Of a stretch of 64,000 nucleotides of DNA, positions 53,095 through 61,478 are shown piece after piece; within the stretch, counting starts at the first letter, position 1; each line of letters begins with the position of its first letter. Below the pieces are notes generated by a model. That model saw only the letters and a list, made by a program, of their open reading frames with translations, had not been told where the DNA came from and searched no databases. Position numbers and translations under genes: made by a program. The stretch is from positions 22,883-86,882 of the forward strand of contig CAIOVX010000087.1 of the NCBI GenBank assembly GCA_903861835.1. The letters run 5' to 3'. The stretch is from Candidatus Firestoneibacteriota bacterium (GTDB lineage Bacteria; Oederibacteriota; D2-FULL-39-29; CAIOVX01).

Positions 53095-53243
53095 CCAAAC
53101 ATATCTTTCCCGACCCCGCAGGTAGGGCAGTTCCAGTCTTCCGGCACCTTCTCCCAGGCGGTCCCCGCCGCAACATTGTTATCAGGATCTCCTGCCGCAG
53201 GATCATAGATATAGCCGCATACTGTACATTTATACTTTTGCAT
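53082..53243 (-). CDS. Rubredoxin
   Basis: A 53-residue rubredoxin, found by reading the gap between the ferritin-like and flavodiiron genes. The iron site is C-x2-C twice: [10 protein letters not shown] (Cys6, Cys9) and CPTCGVGKD (Cys39, Cys42). It shuttles one electron at low potential and probably reduces the flavodiiron protein at 53284-54471, which has no rubredoxin domain of its own. The final residues and the stop codon coincide with a word-like repeat. Confidence 0.95.
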   Translation of the reverse strand: MQKYKCTVCGYIYDPAAGDPDNNVAAGTAWEKVPEDWNCPTCGVGKDMFGKEQ

Positions 53244-53283
53244 TATGCCTCCGGTCTGCCGTCGAAACCTTTCCCGGCAGAAC

Positions 53284-54471
53284 TTAAACTAATTTTTTAG
53301 CAAACTCCACCCCGAACTCAAAACACTTTTTCAGTTCGTCAGCGTTGGGAACGAATTTTACGCTTAGCCCGGGCTGGACTATCTCTATTCCGGGAGAAGC
53401 GATGAAGCTCTCCATTTCTTTCACGGCTCCGCCGGCCCAGCCGAAAGAGCCAAACGCCGCCGCTTTCCGTCCGGTGGGCTTCAGCCCTTTCAGGAATTCA
53501 AGGAACATCGCCAGATTTGGCAGCATATTATTATCGTGGGTTGAAGAACCAAAGATATAACCGCGGGCATAGAGCATTTCGCGTATCATCTCGGTGTTAT
53601 CCGTGTGCGCAACATCATACAGCTTTACTTCCACCCCTTCCGAAACGAGCCCGTCAACGATACGGTAGGCCATCTTCTCGGTGGAGCCCCACATTGTCTC
53701 GTAGGCTATCACAACCTTTTTTCGGGTGGTATTTTTCGCCCACTCAACATAGGAGTTAACTATCTGCATCGGATCTTTACGCCAAATCACTCCGTGGCTG
53801 GGCGCTATCATTTTGACGGGAAGTTTCATTTTTACCAATTCATCTATTTTCCTCAAGACCATCGAAGAGAAAGGCCAGAGGATATTCGCAAAGTAAGCCT
53901 CCGCTTCTTCTATTAACGCGCCCGCGTCAACCTCATCGCTAAACCTCGCGGAACTCGCGAGATGCTGTCCGAAAGCGTCATTCGGGAAAAGGAGCGCGTC
54001 CTCCGCCAAATAGGTAAACATAGAATCAGGCCAGTGAAGCATAGGCGCTTCAATAAAAGAGAGAGTTTTCTTGCCAAGCGAGAGAGTATCGCCGGATTTA
54101 ACCACGTGAAGATCTAAACCAAGATAATACATTTTCTCAAGGGTCTCTTTCACTTTCGCGGTGCCAAAATGTTTCGCGTTTGGACAGGCTTTCTTCAAAG
54201 CCGGCAAAGAGCCTGAGTGGTCTGTTTCGCCGTGGTTTGAGATTATGTAATCGATCTTTTCCGGCGGAACTATCTCTGCTATATTCGCAAGGAGTTGGTC
54301 GCTGAAAGGGCCGTAGACAGTGTCAATAAGGGCTATCTTTTCATCGACTATAAGATAAGAATTGTAGGTAGAGCCCCTTTTTGTAATATATGTATGGCCG
54401 TGAAAAGCCCTTACATTCCAATCAACCACGCCAACCCAGTAGACACCGGGCAATAATTTAACTGCCGACAT
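53284..54471 (-). CDS. fprA: Flavodiiron protein (FprA family)
   Basis: A 395-residue A-type flavoprotein that reduces O2 or NO. The diiron ligands are seen as HGETDHSG (His80, Glu82, Asp84, His85), HWPDSMFTY (His146), DAFGQH (Asp165) and APSHGVIW (His226). The flavodoxin domain starts near residue 253 with [13 protein letters not shown]. There is no C-terminal rubredoxin domain, and a rubredoxin gene follows. It is the start of the redox/sulfur run, where the anaerobe would detoxify oxygen or nitric oxide. Confidence 0.95.
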   Translation of the reverse strand: MSAVKLLPGVYWVGVVDWNVRAFHGHTYITKRGSTYNSYLIVDEKIALIDTVYGPFSDQLLANIAEIVPPEKIDYIISNHGETDHSGSLPALKKACPNAKHFGTAKVKETLEKMYYLGLDLHVVKSGDTLSLGKKTLSFIEAPMLHWPDSMFTYLAEDALLFPNDAFGQHLASSARFSDEVDAGALIEEAEAYFANILWPFSSMVLRKIDELVKMKLPVKMIAPSHGVIWRKDPMQIVNSYVEWAKNTTRKKVVIAYETMWGSTEKMAYRIVDGLVSEGVEVKLYDVAHTDNTEMIREMLYARGYIFGSSTHDNNMLPNLAMFLEFLKGLKPTGRKAAAFGSFGWAGGAVKEMESFIASPGIEIVQPGLSVKFVPNADELKKCFEFGVEFAKKLV

Positions 54472-54617
54472 AAAACCCTCCTGACTGCCCTTAAGTATAA
54501 TTTATTATCAAGGTATTTTCAATACAATACAACATCTTTAAATATCGCATAATATGACAGAGGTCATGTTGTAATTAAAGAGCCTCGGCTATTCTATAGA
54601 CAAAGGTGGTGATTAAA

Positions 54618-54746
54618 ATGGCGGGATGTGATTGCGGTTGCGGTTGCGGGAATGTTAGTATCTATGTTTGCAAGAAATGCGGCAAAACGGCAATGAAACC
54701 TATTGTTTGTTGCGGCGAACCGATGAAGAAAAAAACAGGCAAATAG
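54618..54746 (+). CDS. Cys-rich mini-protein with desulforedoxin-like signature
   Basis: A 42-residue protein on the plus strand, opposite to its neighbours. AGGTGG lies nine bases before the ATG. The N-terminal half has MAGCDCGCGCG (Cys4, 6, 8 and 10). The C-terminal half has VCKKCGKTAMKPIVCCGEPM: C-x2-C, nine residues, then C-C, followed by GEPM. Desulforedoxin and the N-terminal domain of some superoxide reductases have C-x2-C, a longer loop and C-C-G-E. An iron or zinc four-cysteine site is likely. It has its own terminator and lies beside the flavodiiron/rubredoxin genes, so a redox or metal role is plausible. It is too short for ordinary gene finding. Confidence 0.8.
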   Translation: MAGCDCGCGCGNVSIYVCKKCGKTAMKPIVCCGEPMKKKTGK

Positions 54747-54808
54747 AATCAGGTTCGCGGGGGGTGCGCTCCAAATGTCCCCCATTACAGCGCACTTCTC
54801 CAACCTGG

Positions 54809-54836
54809 AAGGACGGCGAAAGCCGTCCTTTTTTTT
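54809..54836 (+). terminator. Intrinsic terminator after the Cys-rich mini-gene
   Basis: Nine-base-pair stem AAGGACGGC (54809-54817) with GCCGTCCTT (54822-54830), tetraloop GAAA and eight T residues on the plus strand. It faces the plus-strand mini-gene. The pgi gene ends just beyond on the opposite strand. The gap before it also holds a TGCGCT/AGCGCA stem near 54766-54795. Confidence 0.85.
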
Positions 54837-54842
54837 GCCAGA

Positions 54843-56309
54843 TTAGAGCATATACCTGCGGCTTTTCCTTACAGGATTCCTCTCAATCTCTTCTGCGACC
54901 GCTTTGCTTATACCCGGTTTTTTTAGTTTGTGGAACATATAATTCTTGTAGGATTCCACTCCCGGCTGATTGAAAGCGTTTATCCCGAGCAATTCTCCTT
55001 CATAAGCGGTTGCCATCTCAAAGAAAAACAGCAGCGCTCCCCAATAATAAGCATTCAATTCCGGCAGGCTAATTGCGCAGTTAGGGCGCTCTTCTCTTAT
55101 CAAAGCCCAGGCTGTGCCCTCCTGCGCCGTCTTTAAAAGTTCCGAGAGTTTCCTTCCGGAGAGAAAATCCCCGCTTTCAGGAAGTTTTAAATCTCTCCTG
55201 ACTTTTTCCACCCTTATGAAAGTCACAACCTTATCGTTGCGCCCTTCGATATTGTTCTGCTGGATAGAATGCAGGTCGTTCGTGCCGCGCGCGGCAACCG
55301 GAGTGCGGCCGGTGTTAAGCACCCGGCTTCTATCTTCCACCCACCGCTCCAAACCCTCACCAAGAACCACTTTCCTGGCATATTTCTTTCCCGTGCTTTC
55401 AGCCAGCAGTTGTATGTACCAGTCCGCCGTTGATTTAAGTTGCTCGGAAAACGGCATTATTATGGAGACAGGTTTTCCTTTCTTTTTGAACTCCAGCACT
55501 GACAGAACAGCGTAAAGCAGGGCAGGATTCTTCAGCAAACCGGCTTGACCGCAGATTTTTGCCATAGCGCCGGCGCCCTTAAGGACTTCTTTTATCTTAA
55601 CGCCTGTGATAGCGAGGTGCAAAAGGCCCATATTTAGTTCCGAAAATCTTCCCCCCACTCCTTCAAGCAGAGGCAGGCTCCGGTAGGCTAGCGAATCTTT
55701 TGCCGAGGCCGCCGAGACTTTTTCCCTCAGCGCGCCGGAGCTAGGACCAGTAACCGCTACTATCTGTCTCGCAAACTTTGGCCCAACTCCCTTTCTTAGC
55801 CAGGCTTCCGCGAGCTCAAGCGCTGCTTTCGTTTCTGTAGTCTCGCCTGATTTTGATATCACCACTATGAAAGTCTTCTTGGGATTAAGATTTGCAAAGA
55901 GCGAAGAAAGCGTCTCCGGGTCCAGATTATTTCCCTCAAAAAAGATCCTCGGACTTCCTTTCCTTAGGGCAGGAAAGTCATTGTAATAGGGCGGCTGCAG
56001 GGCATCTTGGGCCGCCTTTATTCCGAGATAGGACCCTCCTATACCGAGCGAGACTACATTTTCGTATTTTTCGGCTATTTCTTCGCCGAGTTTTTGAATG
56101 GCTGCAATTGAAACTTTATCCTGGAAGGGCAGGTTTGCCCATTCGAGAGAAAGTGCCACTCTCTTCTTGCTGTCTTTGAGGACAGAAGCAATATGCCTAA
56201 AAGCCTGTCCAGCCTTCGGGGCATACGCTCTTAATTCGCCTGCGGTTATCCCGTGCCGGCCTGCGTTATAATCCATCATATTGTTGAAATCAAAGCCAAT
56301 CTTTCTCAT
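54843..56309 (-). CDS. pgi: Glucose-6-phosphate isomerase
   Basis: A 488-residue PGI interconverting glucose-6-phosphate and fructose-6-phosphate. The sugar isomerase core is clear: NVVSLGIGGSYLGIKAAQDAL, then FIVVISKSGETTETKAALELA, and the NDLHSIQQNNIEGRNDKVV catalytic region. GGAGG lies just before the ATG. It is monocistronic, with a divergent promoter region shared with the plus-strand thioredoxin operon. Confidence 0.96.
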   Translation of the reverse strand: MRKIGFDFNNMMDYNAGRHGITAGELRAYAPKAGQAFRHIASVLKDSKKRVALSLEWANLPFQDKVSIAAIQKLGEEIAEKYENVVSLGIGGSYLGIKAAQDALQPPYYNDFPALRKGSPRIFFEGNNLDPETLSSLFANLNPKKTFIVVISKSGETTETKAALELAEAWLRKGVGPKFARQIVAVTGPSSGALREKVSAASAKDSLAYRSLPLLEGVGGRFSELNMGLLHLAITGVKIKEVLKGAGAMAKICGQAGLLKNPALLYAVLSVLEFKKKGKPVSIIMPFSEQLKSTADWYIQLLAESTGKKYARKVVLGEGLERWVEDRSRVLNTGRTPVAARGTNDLHSIQQNNIEGRNDKVVTFIRVEKVRRDLKLPESGDFLSGRKLSELLKTAQEGTAWALIREERPNCAISLPELNAYYWGALLFFFEMATAYEGELLGINAFNQPGVESYKNYMFHKLKKPGISKAVAEEIERNPVRKSRRYML

Positions 56310-56392
56310 GATGCCTCCATTTTTCGGATTTTATCACAATCATGACGGGAATCATAGATAAAAACCCGCGAAAACATTAAGATGTAATAGAT

Positions 56393-56421
56393 TTGACAGC
56401 CCTAAAAAGCAGTGTTATGAT
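56393..56421 (+). promoter_or_regulatory. Sigma-70 promoter with a very short leader
   Basis: TTGACA (56393-56398), a 17-base spacer, and TATGAT (56416-56421): close to the consensus. The expected transcription start, near 56428, lies inside the ribosome binding site GGAGG (56427-56431), only nine bases before the ATG at 56437. The mRNA would have almost no leader. Confidence 0.65.
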
Positions 56422-56436
56422 TAGGCGGAGGCAACT

Positions 56437-56760
56437 ATGCCGAATATTATCAGCACCGATGACGCAAAATTCAGCGAGGATGTATTAAAAGCAAACCTGC
56501 CTGTATTTGCCTTCTTTAAATCTGAATGGTGCGCTTCCTGCAAGAGGGTGACTCCTGTTGTAGAGAAAGTATCCGAGGAGTACAAGGACAAGGTTAAGTT
56601 CGTGCGGGTGGACGCCGTTAATAATATAAAAGCCGCAGCAGAGAACAATGTCCTGGCGATACCTACGCTTGTAATGTTCAAAAACGGTAAAGAAACGGAA
56701 CGCATTACCGGCTACTTTCCCGAACCCGAACTTAAAGCTTTCATAGAAAGGAATATATGA
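56437..56760 (+). CDS. Thioredoxin-family protein
   Basis: A 107-residue thioredoxin fold with the active site WCASC (Cys32 and Cys35) in FFKSEWCASCKRV. Residues between the cysteines differ from the classical WCGPC. The IPTLVMF region is present. It has no signal peptide. It is the first gene of a plus-strand operon with ccdA and tlpA. Its stop overlaps the ccdA start by four bases. It probably delivers reductant to CcdA on the cytoplasmic side. Confidence 0.9.
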   Translation: MPNIISTDDAKFSEDVLKANLPVFAFFKSEWCASCKRVTPVVEKVSEEYKDKVKFVRVDAVNNIKAAAENNVLAIPTLVMFKNGKETERITGYFPEPELKAFIERNI

Positions 56761-57464
56761 GCTGGGTGCTTGCGAGTTTAAATAACGCGCTCTCCCAGGG
56801 TTCTTATCTTGCCTTCTTTCTCGCCTTCATAGGCGGCATCTTCGTCAGTTTTGAACCCTGTATTTACACAATGCTTCCCATAACCGTCACTTTCATTGCC
56901 TCGCAGAGCGGGGGCAAAAGACTTAAGGGCTTTACGCTTTCTGTCGTTTACGTGCTGGGGCTTGCGCTTATCTACACCGTTCTTGGCGCTGTAGCCGCGC
57001 TTTCAGGAAAAGTTTTCGGCCTCGTAAGCGTTTCCGTTTGGCCCAATGTATTAATGGGGGCAGTATGCATTCTACTCTCTCTCTCAATGTTTGACCTCTA
57101 CGAGATACGCATGCCGGCTTTTATAAATAATCTTGCCAGCAAGAAAATTGGCTCGGGCTATGTGACGGTCTTCTTCCTCGGGCTCATCTCAGGACTGGTT
57201 GTAGGCCCCTGCACCGGCGCGGTGCTCGGAGCGCTGCTCTTCTATGTAGGCAAGAGCGGAAATGTCGCCTTCGGAACAGGGCTGCTCTTCGTTTTTTCTT
57301 TGGGCATGGGAATACTCCTTATAATAGCCGGCACCTTTGCCGGGCTTTTGCTGGCAATACCGAAACCCGGCGCCTGGATGCTGCGGGTAAGGCGCGCGAT
57401 CGGAGCGCTAATGTTTATCATAGGCGCTTCTTTTCTCTATCATGCCTGGAAAATCTACAACTAA
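56757..57464 (+). CDS. ccdA: CcdA-type thiol-disulfide membrane transporter
   Basis: A 235-residue membrane protein of the DsbD-gamma/CcdA family with about six transmembrane helices. The two redox-active cysteines appear in FEPCIYTMLP and VVGPCTGAVLG, matching the family's P-C signature. It carries reducing equivalents across the inner membrane from cytoplasmic thioredoxin to periplasmic partners. It is tightly linked with the thioredoxin upstream and the TlpA protein 24 bases downstream. Confidence 0.94.
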   Translation: MSWVLASLNNALSQGSYLAFFLAFIGGIFVSFEPCIYTMLPITVTFIASQSGGKRLKGFTLSVVYVLGLALIYTVLGAVAALSGKVFGLVSVSVWPNVLMGAVCILLSLSMFDLYEIRMPAFINNLASKKIGSGYVTVFFLGLISGLVVGPCTGAVLGALLFYVGKSGNVAFGTGLLFVFSLGMGILLIIAGTFAGLLLAIPKPGAWMLRVRRAIGALMFIIGASFLYHAWKIYN

Positions 57465-57488
57465 ACTATATTTACAACGGAGGATATT

Positions 57489-57992
57489 ATGAGGAAGATA
57501 CTTGTTGCAGCGGTAATTATTCTTATCGCCTTTTCCGGCGGAGCGATGTCAAGGAAAGTAAGTTCTGCTCCTGCGCAGCAAAAAGCAGATTTGGCCCCTG
57601 ATTTTTCGCTTAAGACCCCGGAAGGGAAAGCTGTCAATTTGTCTGCCTATAAAGGCAAGGTAGTACTCGTGAATTTCTGGGCTACCTGGTGTCCCTATTG
57701 TGTTAAAGAAATGCCTGCGCTCAACGCGCTTTACGGAAAAGCAGGAGGAAAGAATTTTGAAATTATAAGCATAAACATCCAGGAAAACCCGGAAAACGTT
57801 AAAGCTTTCATGGCAAAGAACGGAATTAAGCATACTGTTGTAATTGACCCTTCGGGAGAAACCGCTCAGGCCTATAAGGTAGTTGGAATTCCTACAAACG
57901 TGCTGGTGGACAAGACCGGGAAGGTTGTGTTCAATCAGAATGAACTGCCGTCAGACCTTGAAAAAACAATAAGCGAATTGGTTAAGGAATAA
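57489..57992 (+). CDS. TlpA/ResA-family thiol-disulfide oxidoreductase
   Basis: A 167-residue exported thioredoxin-like protein. A signal or anchor helix lies at about 4-19, then the AhpC/TSA-type core with the active site WCPYC (Cys68 and Cys71) in FWATWCPYCVKEMP, and the cis-Pro region VGIPTNVLVD. It should act outside the inner membrane and be kept reduced by CcdA. No cytochrome c genes lie nearby, so the client is unknown. GGAGG lies just before the ATG. Confidence 0.93.
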   Translation: MRKILVAAVIILIAFSGGAMSRKVSSAPAQQKADLAPDFSLKTPEGKAVNLSAYKGKVVLVNFWATWCPYCVKEMPALNALYGKAGGKNFEIISINIQENPENVKAFMAKNGIKHTVVIDPSGETAQAYKVVGIPTNVLVDKTGKVVFNQNELPSDLEKTISELVKE

Positions 57993-58026
57993 CCGCCCTA
58001 AGCCCGAAACAACCCGGGGCGCAAGG

Positions 58027-58800
58027 TCATTTTACTGCCAAAACAGAGCGGATTAAACCCGGTCTCAGGCTTCCTTTGCCGTTCGCTTCTATCAATGCCG
58101 AGACCGTGACAAACCTGAAATCTTTCCCTGAAAGCTGCTGCAGGATTGTCGGAAGCGCTAATAAAGTTGCATCTATGCCGCTATGAAGCAATATTATGTC
58201 TCCATCTTTCGGGGCCGCCATAACATTTGAAATCACTTCAGAACTTCTCATCGCCCCGTAATCAGAATAATTCGTCCAGAGAACGGTAAAGAGCCCCATT
58301 GAAGCCGCAACCTGAACCGTCCCGGGATTATATCTGCCTGAAGGAGGTCTAAAGACCGCCGGCCTTTTCCCGATCAATGAAGCAATAACCTGCTCGTCGC
58401 GTTCCAACTCGGCTCCGGTCTCCGCCATAGAAAGTTCCGTCAGTATCCTATGATCATAAGTATGGTTGCCTATTTCATGCCCGCGGCGGTCAATTTCCTT
58501 GACAAGTTCCGGATACTTCTCGGCCATTTTACCAACAGCAAAAAAAGTCGCTTTGGCGCTGAAACAATCCAGTAGGTCCAGAAGCTTACGGGTATATTCT
58601 GGATGCGGCCCATCGTCGAAAGTCAGGGCTATCAAGCGTCCGGAAGGATTTTCTGAGGGAACTACGCAGAAGCGCATGGAGTGCCGCTCACCTGCATGCA
58701 AATCAAATACGGCAACCCCTATCTTAACAAAACTTAAAATAACACCGAGAAAGATTATGGCGGCGAAAACACGCCAGAGTAAGTTTTTGTGCTTATTCAA
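58027..58800 (-). CDS. Polysaccharide deacetylase (NodB homology)
   Basis: A 257-residue membrane-anchored deacetylase starting at the TTG at 58800 (AAAGG seven bases upstream). Upstream ATGs would overlap the cyclophilin-like gene. A transmembrane segment lies at about 9-31. NodB motifs: TFDDGPHPEY (Asp62 and Asp63), HEIGNHTYDH (metal-binding His113 and His117), RPPSGRYN and LHSGID. It may remove acetyl groups from peptidoglycan or an exopolysaccharide. Its place next to a cyclophilin-like gene is not explained. Confidence 0.85.
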   Translation of the reverse strand: MNKHKNLLWRVFAAIIFLGVILSFVKIGVAVFDLHAGERHSMRFCVVPSENPSGRLIALTFDDGPHPEYTRKLLDLLDCFSAKATFFAVGKMAEKYPELVKEIDRRGHEIGNHTYDHRILTELSMAETGAELERDEQVIASLIGKRPAVFRPPSGRYNPGTVQVAASMGLFTVLWTNYSDYGAMRSSEVISNVMAAPKDGDIILLHSGIDATLLALPTILQQLSGKDFRFVTVSALIEANGKGSLRPGLIRSVLAVK

Positions 58801-58810
58801 AATGGCGCCT

Positions 58811-59185
58811 TTAATTGAGTTTTTCAACAGTAACCGCCGTGCCATTCTTTGTTTTCTTGAGGCTCTCAACATATTGAAGTTCAAATTTCCCTATGACATT
58901 GACCGGACTGGCGGGCCTGACCTCTCCCTTGCAGCTTGAAGGAGTCTCTCCGTAGAAGAGGCAAAAAGCTGCGCCCGGCATCCAGTACGCAAGGTCGCCG
59001 ATTGCGACAACCGGCTTGGGGTTTTCCGGTCCGTGTTTTACAGGAATAGTGAAATAGGTTTCGTCTCCCCAGGTGTTGGCTTTGGCGGAAAAAGGAAGGG
59101 CTTTGTAAATGGCTTCCGCGGTCTTGGTGGCGTTCAATACCGCGTCAATATTTAGTTCTCCGATTTTAATCCTGATCTTTTTCAT
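58811..59185 (-). CDS. Cyclophilin-like fold protein (TM1367/DUF369-type)
   Basis: A 124-residue protein beginning MKKIRIKIGELNIDAVLN. The frame is open further upstream only because it runs through the antisense of the tRNA gene, so I set the start at the ATG at 59185, which has GGAAGG upstream. The region EAIYKALPFSAKANTWGDE and the later DLAYWMPGAAFCLFYGETP match a small cyclophilin-like family (DUF369 type). The family is reported to have a cyclophilin-like barrel but no proven isomerase activity. Confidence 0.83.
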   Translation of the reverse strand: MKKIRIKIGELNIDAVLNATKTAEAIYKALPFSAKANTWGDETYFTIPVKHGPENPKPVVAIGDLAYWMPGAAFCLFYGETPSSCKGEVRPASPVNVIGKFELQYVESLKKTKNGTAVTVEKLN

Positions 59186-59237
59186 AGGCCTTCCGTTGTT
59201 ATTCTTTCCGGAAACTGCCGGTTTGGCGTGCCCTGAA

Positions 59238-59308
59238 CCCTGCACTGCTCCCCCGCACCACTTACTACGTTCTGGTGCCGGACTAAAGGCTGTCGCTCGA
59301 GTGCAGGG
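59238..59308. other. Long base-paired element between tRNA-Val and the cyclophilin-like gene
   Basis: Perfect nine-base-pair arms CCCTGCACT (59238-59246) and AGTGCAGGG (59300-59308), with an inner stem GCACCA (59255-59260) and TGGTGC (59273-59278). No T tract follows, so it is not a plain terminator. It sits in a 158-base gap next to the tRNA. It could be a structured RNA, a repetitive palindrome or a relic of an insertion. Confidence 0.55.
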
Positions 59309-59343
59309 CGCAGCCTGAGTCTCCGAAGCAGTCGAATGGTATA

Positions 59344-59420
59344 TGGTGGGCGCTATAGGATTCGAACCTATGACCTCCGCCGTGTGAAGGCGGCACTCTA
59401 ACCAACTGAGCCAAGCGCCC
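59344..59420 (-). tRNA. tRNA-Val (anticodon CAC)
   Basis: On the minus strand the acceptor stem GGGCGCT at the 5' end pairs with AGCGCCC, followed by A and an encoded CCA. The D arm reads CTCAGTTGGTTAGAG. The anticodon stem is CCGCC/GGCGG with loop TTCACAC, so the anticodon is CAC (valine). The T arm contains GGTTCGAATCC. Confidence 0.95.
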
Positions 59421-59423
59421 GTA

Positions 59424-59462
59424 CAAGAACAATAACTTATAACTAATAACTGATAACTGATA
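59424..59462. repeat. Word-like repeat, GAGCAATAACTGATAAC family (copy 3, inverted)
   Basis: GAACAATAACTTATAACTAA and GATAACTGATAAAC words on the plus strand, opposite in orientation to the other two copies. It begins about eight bases after the M23 peptidase stop and ends four bases before the tRNA. Confidence 0.72.
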
Positions 59463-59470
59463 AACAAAAC

Positions 59471-60433
59471 CTACTTTTTTGCGTAATAGGGGCTGTAAAA
59501 ATCAAATTCAATAGTCTTCGGATCAAGCGGCACGCCAAACTTACGGATTTCGTAGTGAACATGCGGACCTGTTGAAGAGCCGGTGTTTCCCATCAATGCA
59601 ACACACTCTCCCGCTTTCACTTTCTGTCCCGGGGTTACCAGGATCCGGCTACAGTGACCGTACCTCGTTGTATAGCCATAATCGTGCTCTATAATCACAA
59701 GGTTCCCGTAACCTCCAAACTTGCCCGCAAAAATGACCGTGCCTTCGGCGGTAGCGTGCAGCGGAGTGCCTATACGGCTTGCGATATCAACACCAACGTG
59801 GTATTCCCTGCGGGACTTCGGATTCCCGTCATCGCCGAAATCAAAAGCCATTTCTCTTGATCCAAACCTGGAGGTTATCCAGCCCTTTACAGGGCGCCCT
59901 TTGGGCATCGCGGTCCAAACCGAGCGGAGCTGTGAAACGTATTGAAACACCTCTTTTGAACTCTGCTCCCTAAAATCAAGTTCAGAGATAAGCTGCTCGT
60001 ATTCTTTGCTGACCTCTTCACGCCCTACTTCGTCGGACAGAAGCTTGTCGAGCACTTTCTGGTCTGACTTGCTCGGCCCGCCGATAGCGTCTTCCCTGAC
60101 AAGCGACTTCTTGTTCTTGTAGGCGAGCAGATTACGGAGCTTTTTTTCAAGACCGGCAAGATTTCTCTCCCTTTCCTCCAGCTCCCCTGCTTTCTGCGCA
60201 AGGAAAACCGCTTTATCCTTCAAAACCGAGAAAGAACCCTTCGCAAGCCGGTAATCAATATCCGAGGCAACAACATAGATTCCGTATCCCAGCAAGACCG
60301 CGAGAAAAAACCCGGCAAACAACACGGCAAGGAGAGGAACCCTGATCTCCAGCGGCCTGTTCGAACCTGCTTCACGCGAGGCCTTAAGAGTGATTCTGCT
60401 TTTCAATATGTCCCAAAAAGCCTTATTAAACAT
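59471..60433 (-). CDS. M23-family peptidoglycan endopeptidase
   Basis: A 320-residue membrane-anchored LytM-type protein. One transmembrane helix (about 31-57) precedes a coiled-coil region (about 70-175). The M23 domain has His212 and Asp216 in YHVGVDIAS and His293/His295 in GPHVHYEIRK. It cleaves peptide cross-links of peptidoglycan or serves as an activator of amidases. A short gap, filled with a word-like repeat, separates it from the tRNA. Confidence 0.93.
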   Translation of the reverse strand: MFNKAFWDILKSRITLKASREAGSNRPLEIRVPLLAVLFAGFFLAVLLGYGIYVVASDIDYRLAKGSFSVLKDKAVFLAQKAGELEERERNLAGLEKKLRNLLAYKNKKSLVREDAIGGPSKSDQKVLDKLLSDEVGREEVSKEYEQLISELDFREQSSKEVFQYVSQLRSVWTAMPKGRPVKGWITSRFGSREMAFDFGDDGNPKSRREYHVGVDIASRIGTPLHATAEGTVIFAGKFGGYGNLVIIEHDYGYTTRYGHCSRILVTPGQKVKAGECVALMGNTGSSTGPHVHYEIRKFGVPLDPKTIEFDFYSPYYAKK

Positions 60434-60479
60434 CTTCCTCCGGACCTTGCAAGAGGTTATTATAGCAAAAGAGCCTTAC

Positions 60480-61409
60480 TCAATCAATCCGCATTTTCCT
60501 GCACTTTTCGACATCCCTGGCTATCTGGCGCTGCAGGGCTTCCCGGCTTGAAAACCTCCTGCTCGGCCTGAGTTTCTTAATAAATACTACCTCCGCTTTC
60601 TCGCCATATATATCCTTCTTCTGGAGCCCTATTATGTTCACTTCAACGGGAGGATGTTTTTCGCCGGGATGAAATGTTGGCCTCCCTATGCCGCACGCGC
60701 CGCGGTAGAGCTTGCCTGCCACCGTGATGGTCACGGCATAAACACCTTCCGGCGGGACAACTTCATTAGTGGCGTCCAGATTGGCGGTGGGAAAACCTAG
60801 GCTCGCCCCCCTGCCGTCCCCGCGGACTATCCTGCCTGTCAAAGAATAATGCCTTCCGAGCATCCTTCTTGCAGCACTAAGATCTCCCGCGAAAGCGCGC
60901 TTTCTAATTTCCGTGCTGCTTATTATCCCTCCGCAGCATTTCTGCGCTTGCACACGGTCAACCGTGAAACCGAATAGTTGCCCGTATTCCTTTAGCAAAG
61001 CGGCATCGCCCTTTCCGCCCTTTCCGAACCTGTAGTCAAACCCGACAACTGCTTTTATCATCTTCAGCTTTTCTACAAGGATTCCGGTGATAAATTTTCC
61101 GGCAGGGATAGCCGCAAAACTTTTATTAAAATCAATAACTATAAGGATATCAATGCCCGCCGCGGAGATTAATTCGGCTTTTTTTTCCGTATCCGTAATT
61201 ACGGCCGGAGCCTGCCGGTGGGTGGTTTTCATGGGGTGCGTCTCAAAGGTGAGCGCAATGCTCTTCGCTTCCAATTTTTTCGCGTCGGCAACTGTTTTTT
61301 CAAGTATCTTTCTGTGTCCCGCATGCACGCCGTCAAAAACGCCCAAAGTAACAACGGAACTTTTTATTTTCCTCAGGCTTTCCGATTTCAAACCATTTAG
61401 CAGAATCAT
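60480..61409 (-). CDS. ribF: Bifunctional riboflavin kinase / FAD synthetase
   Basis: A 309-residue RibF. The N-terminal nucleotidyltransferase domain has GVFDGVHAGHRKILEK (H-x-G-H) and the SSTEIR motif, and the C-terminal riboflavin kinase domain has the conserved GFPTANLD. It makes FMN and FAD from riboflavin. It lies between the hisG terminator and the M23 gene. No FMN riboswitch was seen in the 69-base gap. Confidence 0.95.
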   Translation of the reverse strand: MILLNGLKSESLRKIKSSVVTLGVFDGVHAGHRKILEKTVADAKKLEAKSIALTFETHPMKTTHRQAPAVITDTEKKAELISAAGIDILIVIDFNKSFAAIPAGKFITGILVEKLKMIKAVVGFDYRFGKGGKGDAALLKEYGQLFGFTVDRVQAQKCCGGIISSTEIRKRAFAGDLSAARRMLGRHYSLTGRIVRGDGRGASLGFPTANLDATNEVVPPEGVYAVTITVAGKLYRGACGIGRPTFHPGEKHPPVEVNIIGLQKKDIYGEKAEVVFIKKLRPSRRFSSREALQRQIARDVEKCRKMRID

Positions 61410-61418
61410 CTTTCTCCT

Positions 61419-61449
61419 AAAAAAAACCGGCCCCGGAAAATGGGGCCGG
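61419..61449 (-). terminator. Intrinsic terminator after hisG
   Basis: Eight-base-pair stem CCGGCCCC (61427-61434) with GGGGCCGG (61442-61449), a seven-base loop, and eight T residues on the minus strand (61419-61426). It lies between hisG and ribF. Confidence 0.9.
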
Positions 61450-61478
61450 GCAAAGTTACAGTTCCGGCGAAGTGAACC

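Noticed and set aside
59186..59467. Open reading frame that extends the cyclophilin-like protein upstream through the tRNA
   Set aside because: The upstream residues are the antisense reading of tRNA-Val, a well-known false extension. The ATG at 59185 with GGAAGG is the better start.
61410..61478. FMN riboswitch upstream of ribF
   Set aside because: The gap is 69 bases and is occupied by the hisG terminator. No riboswitch core was seen.
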